A stretch of DNA of 64,000 bases from Phycisphaeraceae bacterium. Lineage in GTDB: Bacteria; Planctomycetota; Phycisphaerae; Phycisphaerales; UBA1924. The DNA is taken from contig JACKHE010000005.1 in the NCBI GenBank assembly GCA_020639135.1, positions 124,001-188,000 on the forward strand, in the 5' to 3' direction. How positions within the stretch are numbered: the first letter of the stretch is position 1; the number at the start of each line of letters is the position of its first letter. Of this stretch, positions 26,155 through 35,783 are shown piece by piece. Made by a program: the position numbers and the translations under genes. The notes below the pieces were generated by a model. That model did not search any database and was not told where the DNA came from. It saw nothing but the letters and a program-made list of their open reading frames with translations.

Positions 26155-27216
26155 CTAGGAACCAGTCACGAACAGATAGATCAACGCGTTCACAACCCGC
26201 ATCCCGAACGGTATGGCCGCAAGCAGTCCGAAGCCGTAAAAGGCAGCACAGAATAAGCGGCTCATGGGGCGGTCCCACGAAGCGCCCTGATACACGATAT
26301 CCTCTCGTTCCTGGAGCACAGTCCATTCATGCCGCGAGCTGTTCGCTACGACATCCGGGCATCGCGACCAGAAGATGGACAACGCGATGGCGATACAGAC
26401 GAGTCCGAGCAGCATCCAGAAATACTCGATGGAAAGATACATCGATGGAAGTGAGAGCGAGTCGCTGCTGAGCACTTGAACGTGTGTGTTCCACCATTGC
26501 GACAATGAGGCGAGCAGGACAAGGGCGATGACAGTGAACCAGGACAACGTCATCATTCTTGTCGAGCCGATCTTGCTGAGTGTTTCCCAGGGCAGGTAGG
26601 GAAATGGCGATTGGAAATGGGCATGTTCCATCGCGGTCCTGTTTTTGAACATAGGGCGGGACGGCCCCCAGAGCCCTTTACAGTTGTCGAATCGCATCAG
26701 CCGGTAGTGGCAGCCCTCGAACTTTGCGCGGATGAATTTGCAGTCCTTGAAGCACGCGGTTGAATCGGGTTCGAGCAAGCAGTGGATCGCGGCATCCACA
26801 AGCCTGGAGGTGTGTATCGTCGCATCAAGGTCGCCCCTGCTCACCTCGAACCGCCTGCAAAATTGCGAAGATACCGACACGACACCGGAGCATTCCCGGA
26901 ACGAGAAGCCTGTCGGCGCGTCCATGGCGCGGTACTGGAGCTTGAATGCATGGAGGGCGCATTGATCGAATAACCGATGCAGAACCTCACCCGTCGGTAA
27001 TTCGGGAGCAGAAAACCCCGGTACATGGAAAATCTCTGCGGTGATGAAATCACAACCGACGAATCGCAGGGAGGACGGCGCTCGCCAGACCGGGCTATCC
27101 GACCGGATGGTTCGACTTTCAACCTGGTATGACTGGCCTGGTCGAACGGTCTGCTGAATGAGGGACTCTGCTTCCTCGTCAGTAAGTAACGGGCGCTGAG
27201 GCTCTGAATCGTCCAT
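26155..27216 (-). CDS. Membrane protein with pentapeptide-like repeats
   Basis: 353 aa from ATG 27216 behind AAAGGG. Residues about 45-190 contain loosely repeated units such as LRFVGCDFITAEIFHVPGFS, CFKDCKFIRAKFEGCHYRLM and RFDNCKGL, resembling the pentapeptide right-handed helix. The C-terminal half has at least three membrane spans (TLSWFTVIALVLLASLSQWW; YFWMLLGLVCIAIALSIFW; GFGLLAAIPFGMRVVNALIY). Role unknown; possibly an element-encoded membrane sensor or superinfection factor. Confidence 0.75.
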   Translation of the reverse strand: MDDSEPQRPLLTDEEAESLIQQTVRPGQSYQVESRTIRSDSPVWRAPSSLRFVGCDFITAEIFHVPGFSAPELPTGEVLHRLFDQCALHAFKLQYRAMDAPTGFSFRECSGVVSVSSQFCRRFEVSRGDLDATIHTSRLVDAAIHCLLEPDSTACFKDCKFIRAKFEGCHYRLMRFDNCKGLWGPSRPMFKNRTAMEHAHFQSPFPYLPWETLSKIGSTRMMTLSWFTVIALVLLASLSQWWNTHVQVLSSDSLSLPSMYLSIEYFWMLLGLVCIAIALSIFWSRCPDVVANSSRHEWTVLQEREDIVYQGASWDRPMSRLFCAAFYGFGLLAAIPFGMRVVNALIYLFVTGS

Positions 27217-27317
27217 GGCTGAGCCCTTTGAAATAGATCCTGATTCTTTCGGTTTGACCGGATGAAGTGGGGCAATCGAGCACAATCTTATTATGCCGAT
27301 TCCGTGAGTGCTGATCC

Positions 27318-27572
27318 ATGACAACCAACCAGCACTACTCCGATGTGGTCATCGTGGACCTGCTCACCGATCTGATCGCAAGAACTGAGCATGTCAACAG
27401 GAGTGCTGAGCGGCTCTCTCGCAGGCGAATTCCCCGGGCTGTTGGACTTGATGCCGATGCTTCGGAGCGCCGGATCGCCTCGCTCCTGCTCGATCTACAC
27501 GGCCTGCACGCCCAACTCGGCGCCGCGATCGTGGCGATGGAACGCCGGGAGCTCAGGAAACTCCTGCGCTAG
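27318..27572 (+). CDS. Small hypothetical protein, 84 aa
   Basis: Mostly helical, charged sequence (VVIVDLLTDLIARTEHVN, then ASLLLDLHGLHAQLGAAIVA), like a small dimer-forming helical protein. No good ribosome site. It lies just upstream of the two + strand membrane/winged-helix genes and is divergent from the pentapeptide gene. Confidence 0.5.
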   Translation: MTTNQHYSDVVIVDLLTDLIARTEHVNRSAERLSRRRIPRAVGLDADASERRIASLLLDLHGLHAQLGAAIVAMERRELRKLLR

Positions 27573-27740
27573 CTTCCGATCCACATCGGAACACATCCAT
27601 GTGGACTCCATGTGCAGTTGATTCTAAAACCCCCTCTGCATTCCACAATAATGTGCGGTTTCGTCCCAAGCTCGACACGAATCGGGTGCGGGTCGATCCG
27701 CTGCAAGGCAGTTCAATCAACGGGGGGATGAACAGACGCG

Positions 27741-28766
27741 ATGGCGTCGAGCAACGTGGCGTTCTGGCGAACGCTGGATCTGGGAGGTGTGTACGAGCAG
27801 CACTGGCTGGCCGTCGATTCTGTGCTCTATCTCCTGTTCTTCACCGGCATCGCCCAGGTCACGCTCGGCAGACGGTTCGAGGGGCGGGGCGGCCAAGCCC
27901 TGGTCATCGTTGTCGGCGTGGCGCTGGCGATCGGGGCGTCGGCGGCGGCAAGAACGTCGGGCTACCGGCTTGGCGCTTTGGGGCCGATCGCCTGGGCGAT
28001 CCTGCTGCTAGTGCTGGGCGGTGTTGTCTACGAGTTGTTGCGGATGTTCTCAGCGCCCAGGGCGCTTGCGGGCGGGCTGTCGCTGCTGGCGGTCTTCGTG
28101 GCGGCGTCCTCGGTGGGCTCGGCGGTGGAGACACTGCTCATCGCTCTGGGCATCACCGCCGGTGTGGGCGCGATTGGAGTGCTCGGCGTGGTCTTCGTCA
28201 TTGGCTGGGCGGTCTGGCGGGCCGGGCCGCGAGATCATCGATGGTTGCGGGATCCTCACAATCGTGCGCTATCCGACGAATCACACATCGGGCTCGGTGC
28301 TCCTGTCGACCTGAGCATTGCAGACGATCGTCGCAAGACGCTCGAGGTGCTTCGCACTCTCAAGCAGCTCAGGCGGCACTTCGACGACCACCCTCCTGAC
28401 GCCAGATCCGAACAGATGCTCTTTGAGCTGGCGGGAGTGAAGCGTCGGGTGGATGAACACTACGAGCGCGTCCTGCAGGACCTGGCCCGGCGGGGCTGGC
28501 GGACGACAAGGGATCACTCCAGATTGCCCGAGCAACTCCGGGCCGTGTTGTTGGCGTGCCGGGAGAACGGCTCGCGGTTCCGAGAGGCGGTCCGAGTTGC
28601 GCAGGCAGGGCACGACGCGAACAACCCGGCGCTCGTCGTCGAGGCCGTGGACCGGTTGATCCGCCTGGAAAAGGAATCGGTTCGGCTCACCGGCACGCTC
28701 GGGCACGCGCTGCGAGAACTCGCCGCTTCGAACCAGTGGGATGATGCCGGTGGTCGGGATCGATGA
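27741..28766 (+). CDS. Multi-spanning membrane protein with C-terminal helical cytoplasmic domain
   Basis: 341 aa. About five hydrophobic segments in residues 20-160 (VDSVLYLLFFTGIAQVTL; ALVIVVGVALAIGASAAA; IAWAILLLVLGGVVYELL; LSLLAVFVAASSVGSAVETL; GVGAIGVLGVVFVIGWAVW). The rest is charged helix (KTLEVLRTLKQLRRHFDDH), probably coiled coil. Family unknown. The last 26 nt overlap the winged-helix gene, so the two are coupled. Confidence 0.75.
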   Translation: MASSNVAFWRTLDLGGVYEQHWLAVDSVLYLLFFTGIAQVTLGRRFEGRGGQALVIVVGVALAIGASAAARTSGYRLGALGPIAWAILLLVLGGVVYELLRMFSAPRALAGGLSLLAVFVAASSVGSAVETLLIALGITAGVGAIGVLGVVFVIGWAVWRAGPRDHRWLRDPHNRALSDESHIGLGAPVDLSIADDRRKTLEVLRTLKQLRRHFDDHPPDARSEQMLFELAGVKRRVDEHYERVLQDLARRGWRTTRDHSRLPEQLRAVLLACRENGSRFREAVRVAQAGHDANNPALVVEAVDRLIRLEKESVRLTGTLGHALRELAASNQWDDAGGRDR

Positions 28767-29406
28767 GCCCGCGTCGGGCAATCAGCTTCCATTGCGACAA
28801 CGGATGCTGCTGCTCTTGGGCACCCCGCGGTGCGCCCGTGAATTGTTCGAGCGGCTGGAGGGCGCATCGCTCAAGGCGGTAGAGACAGCGTTGCAGCGGC
28901 TTGCTCGAAATCGATACGTCGAATGCGCGACGCCGACGCAACGACAATCCCGGCTCTACCGGCGAACTTTGACGGGTGACCTGTGGATAGTTGAGTTCGC
29001 CGATTGTCCACCGAAGCCGGCGAGCGACTATCTGAGCCAGAACGATCTGAACACCCGCAGTTGGGTTCAGGCTGGCAAGTACCGGCGTCTGGTGCTGCGA
29101 GCGTTGGACAGGCCCATGCGGTCCAAGGAGAACCGCAAGGCCGCGTTGCAAGAATACGAGCGGATTGGGGCCAACCATGTCCACGCGGTGCTGCGGGATT
29201 TTCGGGACCGGGGGATCGCCTACCGCAATACACAGGGACAGTGGATCCTGACAAGCCTGGGGCGGCGGTTCAGGGAGATAGAGCTGGACGGCCTACCCGA
29301 ACGGCCAGGGATCAATGCGCCGCTGTGGAGCCGCCTGACGGCGCCACAAGAGCAAGGCGAGGCCGACAAGGACCAAGAGGCCGACGAGGAGACGGAGGGT
29401 GTGTGA
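28741..29406 (+). CDS. Protein with two winged-helix domains
   Basis: 221 aa. Residues about 18-60 (LPLRQRMLLLLGTPRCAREL, then AVETALQRLARNRYVE) form one winged helix. A second copy at about 110-165 reads RRLVLRALDRPMRSKENRKA, then VHAVLRDFRDRGIAYR. The C-terminus is acidic (DKDQEADEETEG). It may be a replication or partition factor or a regulator of the element. Overlaps the membrane protein gene upstream. Confidence 0.72.
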   Translation: MMPVVGIDEPASGNQLPLRQRMLLLLGTPRCARELFERLEGASLKAVETALQRLARNRYVECATPTQRQSRLYRRTLTGDLWIVEFADCPPKPASDYLSQNDLNTRSWVQAGKYRRLVLRALDRPMRSKENRKAALQEYERIGANHVHAVLRDFRDRGIAYRNTQGQWILTSLGRRFREIELDGLPERPGINAPLWSRLTAPQEQGEADKDQEADEETEGV

Positions 29407-29484
29407 ACGGGTCATCGGTGGACTGTACCGCTGGGCGGGTAGCGAGCGCAACCCCAGACAAACGCCGAGAATATCCAAGGGATT

Positions 29485-31419
29485 TCAGTCTGATTGGTTT
29501 TTAGAATTTCTGGACATTGTCTTGGAATCGACATTCGACTTACTGCGGTGCGAAGAAGGGCGAATCGTGTTCGGCATGACGACAGGATTATGGGAATCAG
29601 GGTCATCGCTTTGTGAGGCCGGATCTCTCCGCACAGAATCGAATGTTCGAGAAGTAGCACGAGAATATGATAATATGTTATTAATTAATTTTCTGATTAA
29701 TCTGACGATGCGGCTTAGATCAGAATAGGAATGTAGCAATATCGCGCGCATGCGCGTAGATAGGGTTTTTGTATTGGCAAGTCGGCCAAGAAAATATGAA
29801 ATGATCGATATTGACATTATCACCACGAAAAACATAGAAGCGGACGGTAACGGGCTCGACCAGATTGTCGCGGATTCTGTTCTTGAATGAACATGAAAAA
29901 TATCCAACACATGGCTGACGATTGTTACCGAAACAATACAGCAGGGCATTATCAGTAGCGAGATAATTAGCGCTCGCAGTGGGAACGATCTTGCCTCTCG
30001 AGATCGAACGAATAATTGGGCGTCTTTGCTTAACGCTAAAACCAGAGGTAGCCTTCTGTATTCTACGATTATCGACATGTAAACTAATGAAGAGACGAGA
30101 CATGTCATGATAGTTGTTCCTGACCAAGATAGCGCGGGGACGTCGCCATGTATTGTCGACAAGAGCGATTGAATTAGCACAGTTGACGAACCAGATAGAG
30201 CCGCGATTATTAATAACCCATTGATCGCGCGCCCCAGCAGGTACCATGCGGCCAAGAAATTCGTAGTAGTTGTGTCTATCGCTTCGAGTATAATTTTTAT
30301 AACAACTCCGGGGAATTTTCTAATTGCAGACTCTACAATGCTTGCGACCTCAATGATCCGGGCTGCTGGAGACGAGTTCGAATCGATCGCGATTCGAGAA
30401 TTGCCGATTTTGGTAGAAAATAATGAATCGACAATGCCTCGTCGGCGTCCTCCGGGAGCGTTGGGATGCGGCGCTGCCACAATTGCGATTAACATCGAAC
30501 ACAACAGAGTGATACCTAGTAAAAAAAGCTTGGCGTCTGTTATCATATCTATATATGATATTACCGAGCTTGGTAGTTCGCCCCAGAAGTGTTCATAGAC
30601 ATCTATTGCAGAGCGCAACAATGTTCGATGGATCGTTAATTTTGAAAATATGTCAAAGAGAATGCTGGTCGCTATTAGTGACCCAACCAGAGTCAGGACG
30701 TATCGGAATCTATTGCTAAAAATGCGCTCGTTCACATCATGGAGTGCTAGCCAGTGCCAAATCAGCCATGCGCATGAAAGCAACCATGTAATTGGCATTA
30801 CTAGCGGGATAAAGATTTTTACGAGCTCCAGTGAACCATTCAACGAATATCCATATAGAAGCAGCGAGGACGTGGCGATAACCCCATAAATAGAAGCGGC
30901 CAAGCCCTTGCGATCGCCTGATAGAAGCATGGAAGCGCAGCAAATTGCGATTAATGTAGAAGATATGATTGGCCACATGGCATCATAACCAAATAGGTTA
31001 AAATACCTGCCAAACAGCATAGATGCTACGATAAAAAATGGCGCAAATGTGCGTCGAAATATCGTTGTTAATCGGGCCGGCTTGGAATTCCTGCCTGCAT
31101 GTTTGATAAAGGTAATTGTATCATGGACTGTGTTTAGGTCGTTAACTCGGATTTGTAATAATCGATTGCGAGTATTGCCAGCAAGTGTTGATGCAGGATC
31201 AGCGGGGTCGATAGAGTCCGGATCTACGATCTCGCAATCGATCCCGTTCGGCGCTTTTAACTCGGCCCAAGACAACCAGACTGATATCGGGCCCGCAATA
31301 TCTTTTCGAGAAATCGCAAGTACGGTCGTGCCGTCATGTTCCCAAGAAACAAAGTTTGCGCTTGATGTTGTGGCGACGCCAAATTCGGCTTCGAATCGCT
31401 CTTTTGTTGCTTCAAGCAT
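29485..31419 (-). CDS. Large multi-spanning membrane protein, AT-rich gene
   Basis: 644 aa. The N-terminal 115 residues are soluble. From about 125 to 560 there are many hydrophobic helices (for example FFIVASMLFGRYFNLFGY; IISSTLIAICCASMLLS; LVKIFIPLVMPITWLLSC; ALIISLLIMPCCIVSVTIVS). The tail is Ser/Arg-rich and cytoplasmic. Ile, Ser and Asn are over-used and AT codons dominate, unlike neighbours at 28 and 33 kb, which points to recent transfer. No family recognised. Confidence 0.7.
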   Translation of the reverse strand: MLEATKERFEAEFGVATTSSANFVSWEHDGTTVLAISRKDIAGPISVWLSWAELKAPNGIDCEIVDPDSIDPADPASTLAGNTRNRLLQIRVNDLNTVHDTITFIKHAGRNSKPARLTTIFRRTFAPFFIVASMLFGRYFNLFGYDAMWPIISSTLIAICCASMLLSGDRKGLAASIYGVIATSSLLLYGYSLNGSLELVKIFIPLVMPITWLLSCAWLIWHWLALHDVNERIFSNRFRYVLTLVGSLIATSILFDIFSKLTIHRTLLRSAIDVYEHFWGELPSSVISYIDMITDAKLFLLGITLLCSMLIAIVAAPHPNAPGGRRRGIVDSLFSTKIGNSRIAIDSNSSPAARIIEVASIVESAIRKFPGVVIKIILEAIDTTTTNFLAAWYLLGRAINGLLIIAALSGSSTVLIQSLLSTIHGDVPALSWSGTTIMTCLVSSLVYMSIIVEYRRLPLVLALSKDAQLFVRSREARSFPLRALIISLLIMPCCIVSVTIVSHVLDIFHVHSRTESATIWSSPLPSASMFFVVIMSISIISYFLGRLANTKTLSTRMRAILLHSYSDLSRIVRLIRKLINNILSYSRATSRTFDSVRRDPASQSDDPDSHNPVVMPNTIRPSSHRSKSNVDSKTMSRNSKNQSD

Positions 31420-31492
31420 GCTGATCAGTTCTCGATGGTTTGGAGGAAATCAAAACATTTATATAATCAGAAATAAAATATAGATACAACCC

Positions 31493-31720
31493 GTGATTCA
31501 AACAGACAGAGATGCGAAGAAAAGGTTTCGTAAAGCAAAAAAGAAGATCGGCGAATTGGAAACTCGAACTCGTCATGTAATGCGTGTATTGGAACAGGTC
31601 CGGTGCGGTGGATCGAGTTCGCACGAAGTGATTCGAACGCAAAGTGAAGTCGATAGCATTATAAATAAAGATGTAGATGAAACGCTTGGCGACATTAAAA
31701 AATTATTAACCAGTGAATAA
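31493..31720 (+). CDS. Small charged helical protein, 75 aa
   Basis: GTG start. Lys/Glu-rich helix (KKRFRKAKKKIGELETRTRH) suggests a coiled coil. No ribosome site visible and the GC content is low, so it could be a chance frame, but the composition is protein-like. It diverges from the large membrane protein gene. Confidence 0.4.
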   Translation: MIQTDRDAKKRFRKAKKKIGELETRTRHVMRVLEQVRCGGSSSHEVIRTQSEVDSIINKDVDETLGDIKKLLTSE

Positions 31721-32703
31721 AATAATCCTTATTCGAAATGACGACGGGTAAGTGATTGATTGGCGACTGTGTGTTATCTGGCGTGCGAGTGCGGGCGGCA
31801 TGTAGTTTGAGGGTTGGAGCGATGGACTCTACAAGGTACCGTATTTGCGTCGAATTGCGATCTATCCGTGCTCAAAACGTAACTATCTACTGGGCAGGAT
31901 GTTGCGGCGATGTTGCGGGATTTTATTGGAGTGCGTTTCACATGCATGCGGCTTCCTGACAGTAGAGCGCGCAGATAATTCTGAATCGTTGTTGATCCAT
32001 TGGTGATTTGTGGTTTCACTAGATCGTATGCCATTTCCAAAATTCTCTCATCATGATGGCGCCGTAGCTCTCAGAATCCATGAAAGATGACATCGCGCCA
32101 CATCGTTCGTCAACGATCCAGAGGCGGGGCACCAGATCCACCAAGACAGAAAGCAAATCGATTCGATTTCGTTGGTTGTATTCCTGCATCGCATGAGATG
32201 CAGATCGACGGTGTGAACGGATGACAGATAGGACTCCGCGATGGAGGGCGATAGCCCGTGATGGTCTTTGGAACTAATCGGATAGCAATATGAAATCGGT
32301 CATGAGCCAGGGATGAGCGCGTATTCGGAAGTGATCAAGAACTGCCTCTTCACCGCAGTAAGGAGCAATCGAGCAATAGTAGTAATACTGGCATGCAATT
32401 CCTTAAATCGCCACTTCACATCAGAAATGCCGATTGAATTGCGAGTCATGCATTCTGGCGTCATCGACCACTTAAAGGTGTTGTGCTCGAATTCGTCCGG
32501 AGTTAGTGACCGGCGGTGTCACCCCCCCTTAACCAAGGGACGACCTGACGGAACCTCCACACCGGATTCAATGGCGCGCCAATTTGCCGACACGGAAATT
32601 CCGTTACCGGCTGTGGTTGGCAAGCGCACGAGTCGTATTCAAAAGAATCTCGCTCTTGGGCGATTAAAAAAACCATGGCGTAACTACGAAGTATAGTCGA
32701 TGG
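31721..32703. other. Long stretch without a supported gene
   Basis: About 980 bp with only short, low-quality frames; the longest is 127 codons on the + strand (32313-32696), without a ribosome site. No repeats, tRNA or terminator were noticed. It lies at the right edge of the AT-rich segment and may be decayed DNA of the mobile region. Confidence 0.5.
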
Positions 32704-34068
32704 CTACTCCCCTTCCCAGACAATGATGAATGAGAGGTCGTTGATGTCGATCAATCCGTCGCCGTTGACATCGGCGGATGGGTTATCTTCTGCTGGCGCA
32801 TCGAAATGGAGGAGAATGAACGCAATATCGTTGACATCGACGGTTCCGTCGTGATTGGCGTCTGCGGGGCTGAAGCAGCCGTCGAGCACACCATCAGCAT
32901 CAAGATCCCAATCGAGGCTCCAGATTGCATCCTGGCAGAGCCCATCTATCGCAGCCTCGTCGCACCCGTTCCCCACCGAGTTCGTCACGACATCAAAGAA
33001 TCCAGTGATTGAACCGCTGACGTATTCGCTGGAGTCTGCGTCGTTGGCGAGGCGGAGCATGAGTTGTGTCGGCTCTTCCAGGCCAGCCTCGGCGTCGTTA
33101 CCGATCCCGCCAATGCACACGCGAGCATTGAGGTCGGCGCGGAGCCGGTCAGATTCGATAATGGCGGCTTGTGGGTCGTCGTTGTCCTGCCCGTCGGTGA
33201 AGAGCAGAACGAGTTTCGCGGTGGGGGGCCAACTGCTGTCCAGCAACTCGTACGCGCGCCCGAGGCCGGTGCTGATCGATGTGGCGCCGCCTATCTGTGA
33301 GAATCCGTACTGCCCGGAGGTGGGGTTGGGGGATAAAATACTGAGCGCGGAGCCCAGGTCTTCCAGCGTCGAGAGTTGGGTCATCGCAACGATGTCCTCG
33401 GTCACATACTCGGGACCGTCCGGCATCGACACCACGCCGAACTGCAAGACGGCGATCTTCAGCGAGCCGTCGATGGGGATCAGCGTCCTCGGGCCTTCAA
33501 GGCACCGCTTGACCGCGTTGATCTGGCACACAAAGTCATCGGAAGTGACGCTCGATGATCCGTCGATGATGAAGATGTACTTCCGGAACGGCGAGCCCTC
33601 GCATTCATCAGGGATCCCGTTGCTGTTGCAATCTGCAGAGACCCATCCGTCCCCGTCAGGATCAGTCGGGTCGAGATCCCACTCGTCCACGACGCCGTTC
33701 CGGTTGCAGTCCTGGCACTCGTCTGGAACGCCGTCGGCGTTCACATCGGGGGCGCCATCGGCGATCTCGCACGAATCGAGGACGCAGTTGCCGTTGCAGT
33801 CCAGCGAATAGTCAGCGTTGATCTCGTTGTAGTCGAGCACCGCGTTGCCGTTGCAATCGACAAACGGGTTGAAGGGGCAATGCCCCTCGAAATCATTCTC
33901 GTCTCCGGGGAGTTCGATCGGGCCGCCGTCATCGTCATCCGGGAAGGTCACCGGGCCGTTTGGCCCTGCCAGGGCAACCAAGCCGATTGAAGCGGCTATC
34001 ACTGCTCCAGAGACAATCCGCAAAACAAGGCCTTGACGTTCGGCGCCAGTGATCTTGTCCAATCTCAT
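32704..34068 (-). CDS. Secreted vWA-domain protein with dockerin-like C-terminus
   Basis: 454 aa, ATG behind AAGGAGG. N-terminal signal sequence (IVSGAVIAASIGLVALAGP). Residues about 45-160 hold Ca-binding spacers (DCNGNAVLDYNEI; DCNGNCVLDSCEIADG; DPTDPDGDGW). A vWA domain follows (YIFIIDGSSSVTSDD with MIDAS DxSxS; LLFTDGQDNDD). The end has two EF-hand-like repeats, DANHDGTVDVNDIAFILLHF and DVNGDGLIDINDLSFII, the planctomycete dockerin type. Predicted exported, Ca-stabilised adhesion or substrate-binding protein; a possible client of the type II secretion operon in this window. Confidence 0.9.
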   Translation of the reverse strand: MRLDKITGAERQGLVLRIVSGAVIAASIGLVALAGPNGPVTFPDDDDGGPIELPGDENDFEGHCPFNPFVDCNGNAVLDYNEINADYSLDCNGNCVLDSCEIADGAPDVNADGVPDECQDCNRNGVVDEWDLDPTDPDGDGWVSADCNSNGIPDECEGSPFRKYIFIIDGSSSVTSDDFVCQINAVKRCLEGPRTLIPIDGSLKIAVLQFGVVSMPDGPEYVTEDIVAMTQLSTLEDLGSALSILSPNPTSGQYGFSQIGGATSISTGLGRAYELLDSSWPPTAKLVLLFTDGQDNDDPQAAIIESDRLRADLNARVCIGGIGNDAEAGLEEPTQLMLRLANDADSSEYVSGSITGFFDVVTNSVGNGCDEAAIDGLCQDAIWSLDWDLDADGVLDGCFSPADANHDGTVDVNDIAFILLHFDAPAEDNPSADVNGDGLIDINDLSFIIVWEGE

Positions 34069-34478
34069 CGCATCCTCCTTGGTTATGAGTGGTCAGGCAC
34101 TTCGAACATTGCGCATTGACCGGGGCACGCGTTTGCCGCGAAGCAATTGACCGAGTCCACCACAACGGCAATCTGACGACAGGGTAATCTGTCAAGTGCC
34201 GAATGCAATCCTGAAATCGGATGATCTTCTGATCGAGACGAATCGAAGGAGCATGCTTTTCGGTTGCCGTTTATCACGCTGCTACGAAGCGAGCGACAAC
34301 GCTTCCGGTCGTGCTCACCAATCTGCAGGTGTTCATCCCTCACACCCTGGCGACGGCCTCTCGGGACCGCCGCACCGGCTTCATCGAAGCGTCGGTCTGT
34401 CGACTCGAAACTTCCGTGACCGGCTGCGGCTCGCAATCGCCCTGCCCGTCGCGAATTGGCGGGCGGAGGTAGATGAAC
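34069..34478. other. Gene-free stretch between divergent genes
   Basis: Holds the promoters of the vWA gene (leftward) and of the gene at 34479 (rightward). No hairpin with a T-run or long repeat was seen. A long - strand frame crossing this region is a shadow. Confidence 0.5.
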
Positions 34479-35279
34479 ATGACAGAAGACCAAGTGCTCA
34501 AGCTCGGCTACGACGTCGTAGCCACAGCGATCTCGGGACCGGTGACGGTCGCCGAATACCGGCATCACCGACTGCGGGTGATAGCCGAGGAGGACGGCTC
34601 CGAGAGCTCCGAGCCGTTCGAGGAGGTGCGGTACCTCCTCTGCCTCGATGCCAACCGCCGCAGGCTCTGGCTTACGCCCGAGGACCGGCGGAGGGTCTTG
34701 TGGGCCCTCCAGGAGGTCGGCGGTGAGAAGCCGATCGAGGAGTTCGACGAGGGGAGGGTTGCTCACTCTCCCTCGGTGAAGGAACGGATCTGGGTGCATC
34801 GCCAGGTCGAGTGGCTGGTGTCCACGGGGCGGATGCCGGATCAGGAGGTGTTCAACGACGACCCGATCGGGTCGTTGCGATCGTTGGGGTTGGGGACGCC
34901 GGACAGCGTGCCGCTCCTCAGCCTGCTGATCAGCGAGATCCGGCAGGCGCTGGGGCGGTGCGAGCCGCCTGCGCGGCTCCCGGAAGATGATTGCGGGCCA
35001 TTCGATCCCACAGGGGAGCTCGAGGGCCCGAGGCCGGGTGTGACCCGGTGGGTGTGCCGGTCGCAAGGACCAGGAGCAGGGACCGGGATCAGAAAGAAAA
35101 CTCATCCACCGCCCTCTGGGCGGTCGTCTGATGGGATTGTGTTGTTGCGGGGCATCGACCTGGCGGCAGCTCCGCCAGCCGCCAGACCTCGCCCAGGGTT
35201 GTGGCGCGGCTGCGCCGCGCGGGGTTGCGGGGCTGGCTGCGCCAGCCCGTGGTGTTGTTGTGGCGGCTTCGCCGCATAA
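34479..35279 (+). CDS. Hypothetical protein whose C-terminus is derived from a hairpin repeat
   Basis: Start at 34479, nine bases after GGAGGTAG. The first about 195 residues look like an ordinary protein (EEVRYLLCLDANRRRLWLTP; VKERIWVHRQVEWLVSTGRM). From about 35040 on the residues are Pro/Gly/Cys/Arg-rich and coincide with the five-hairpin cluster; this part is probably not a native domain. A repeat insertion has most likely replaced the original 3' end. Family unknown. Confidence 0.6.
   Translation: MTEDQVLKLGYDVVATAISGPVTVAEYRHHRLRVIAEEDGSESSEPFEEVRYLLCLDANRRRLWLTPEDRRRVLWALQEVGGEKPIEEFDEGRVAHSPSVKERIWVHRQVEWLVSTGRMPDQEVFNDDPIGSLRSLGLGTPDSVPLLSLLISEIRQALGRCEPPARLPEDDCGPFDPTGELEGPRPGVTRWVCRSQGPGAGTGIRKKTHPPPSGRSSDGIVLLRGIDLAAAPPAARPRPGLWRGCAARGCGAGCASPWCCCGGFAA
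35108..35275. repeat. Cluster of five short GC-rich hairpins
   Basis: Stems of 5-8 bp with loops of 3-5 nt follow each other: 35108-35124 (loop TCT), 35161-35177 (loop CAGCT), 35204-35220 (loop TGC), 35230-35248 (GGGCTGGC/GCCAGCCC, loop TGC) and 35263-35275 (loop TTC). They are spaced 9-36 bp apart. Resembles REP-like or palindromic element clusters. Confidence 0.8.
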
Positions 35280-35401
35280 AGTGGTGGCTGCAAGCAGCGT
35301 GGGGCTCATGCTGAGCGGTTGAGTGTCGGATGGGGTGGGGGGGGGAAGCCGTCGGGAACTGACCCGGACATCAATCCGGAACCCACCCGTTCGGGTGATC
35401 G

Positions 35402-35761
35402 TCAGTAGTCCCCGGTCATGGATTTGACGATGGTCTCGATGTCTCCGGCGGGTTGCTCCTCCCAATGGAGATCGCGGTCCACCTGGATCCCCCGGACATC
35501 GATGCCCCGCAGCTCGTCCAGGCCGAAGTAGCCCCACTCGCCGCATTGAAGGTCGTTGTTGAGCACGGCGAAGCCGAAGAACAGGCGGTTGTTGGGATCG
35601 TACTCGGCGGCGTACCAGTCAGAGGACCCGATGAAGAAGTGCTCGTAGATGGTCTTCTTCTCCCACGGTGTGCTCTCTGTGGCGTACAGGGGCGGGATGC
35701 GTTGCAGCTGCCGGTAGGTCGGTTCGTTCCACATGCCAGAGTGGTGACAGCAGGGGTTCAT
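35402..35761 (-). CDS. DUF2958-family protein
   Basis: 119 aa. The family signature is IPPLYATEST, EHFFIGSSDWYAAEYDP, LFFGFAVLN and EWGYFGLDEL. DUF2958 proteins are small, of unknown function, and are encoded on plasmids and integrative elements. Here it lies between a frameshifted gene and the hairpin cluster, in the second mobile region. Start taken at ATG 35761; ATG 35734 is possible. Confidence 0.8.
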   Translation of the reverse strand: MNPCCHHSGMWNEPTYRQLQRIPPLYATESTPWEKKTIYEHFFIGSSDWYAAEYDPNNRLFFGFAVLNNDLQCGEWGYFGLDELRGIDVRGIQVDRDLHWEEQPAGDIETIVKSMTGDY

Positions 35762-35783
35762 CAACCTTGAGGCGGATCGGCAC

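Noticed and set aside
32313..32696. 127-codon + strand frame
   Set aside because: No ribosome site, no protein-like pattern, and located in a stretch that looks decayed.
34083..35546. Long open frame on the - strand, 487 codons
   Set aside because: Antisense to the hypothetical gene at 34479 and to the hairpin cluster; Arg/Pro/Leu-rich composition typical of GC-rich shadow frames, no ribosome site.
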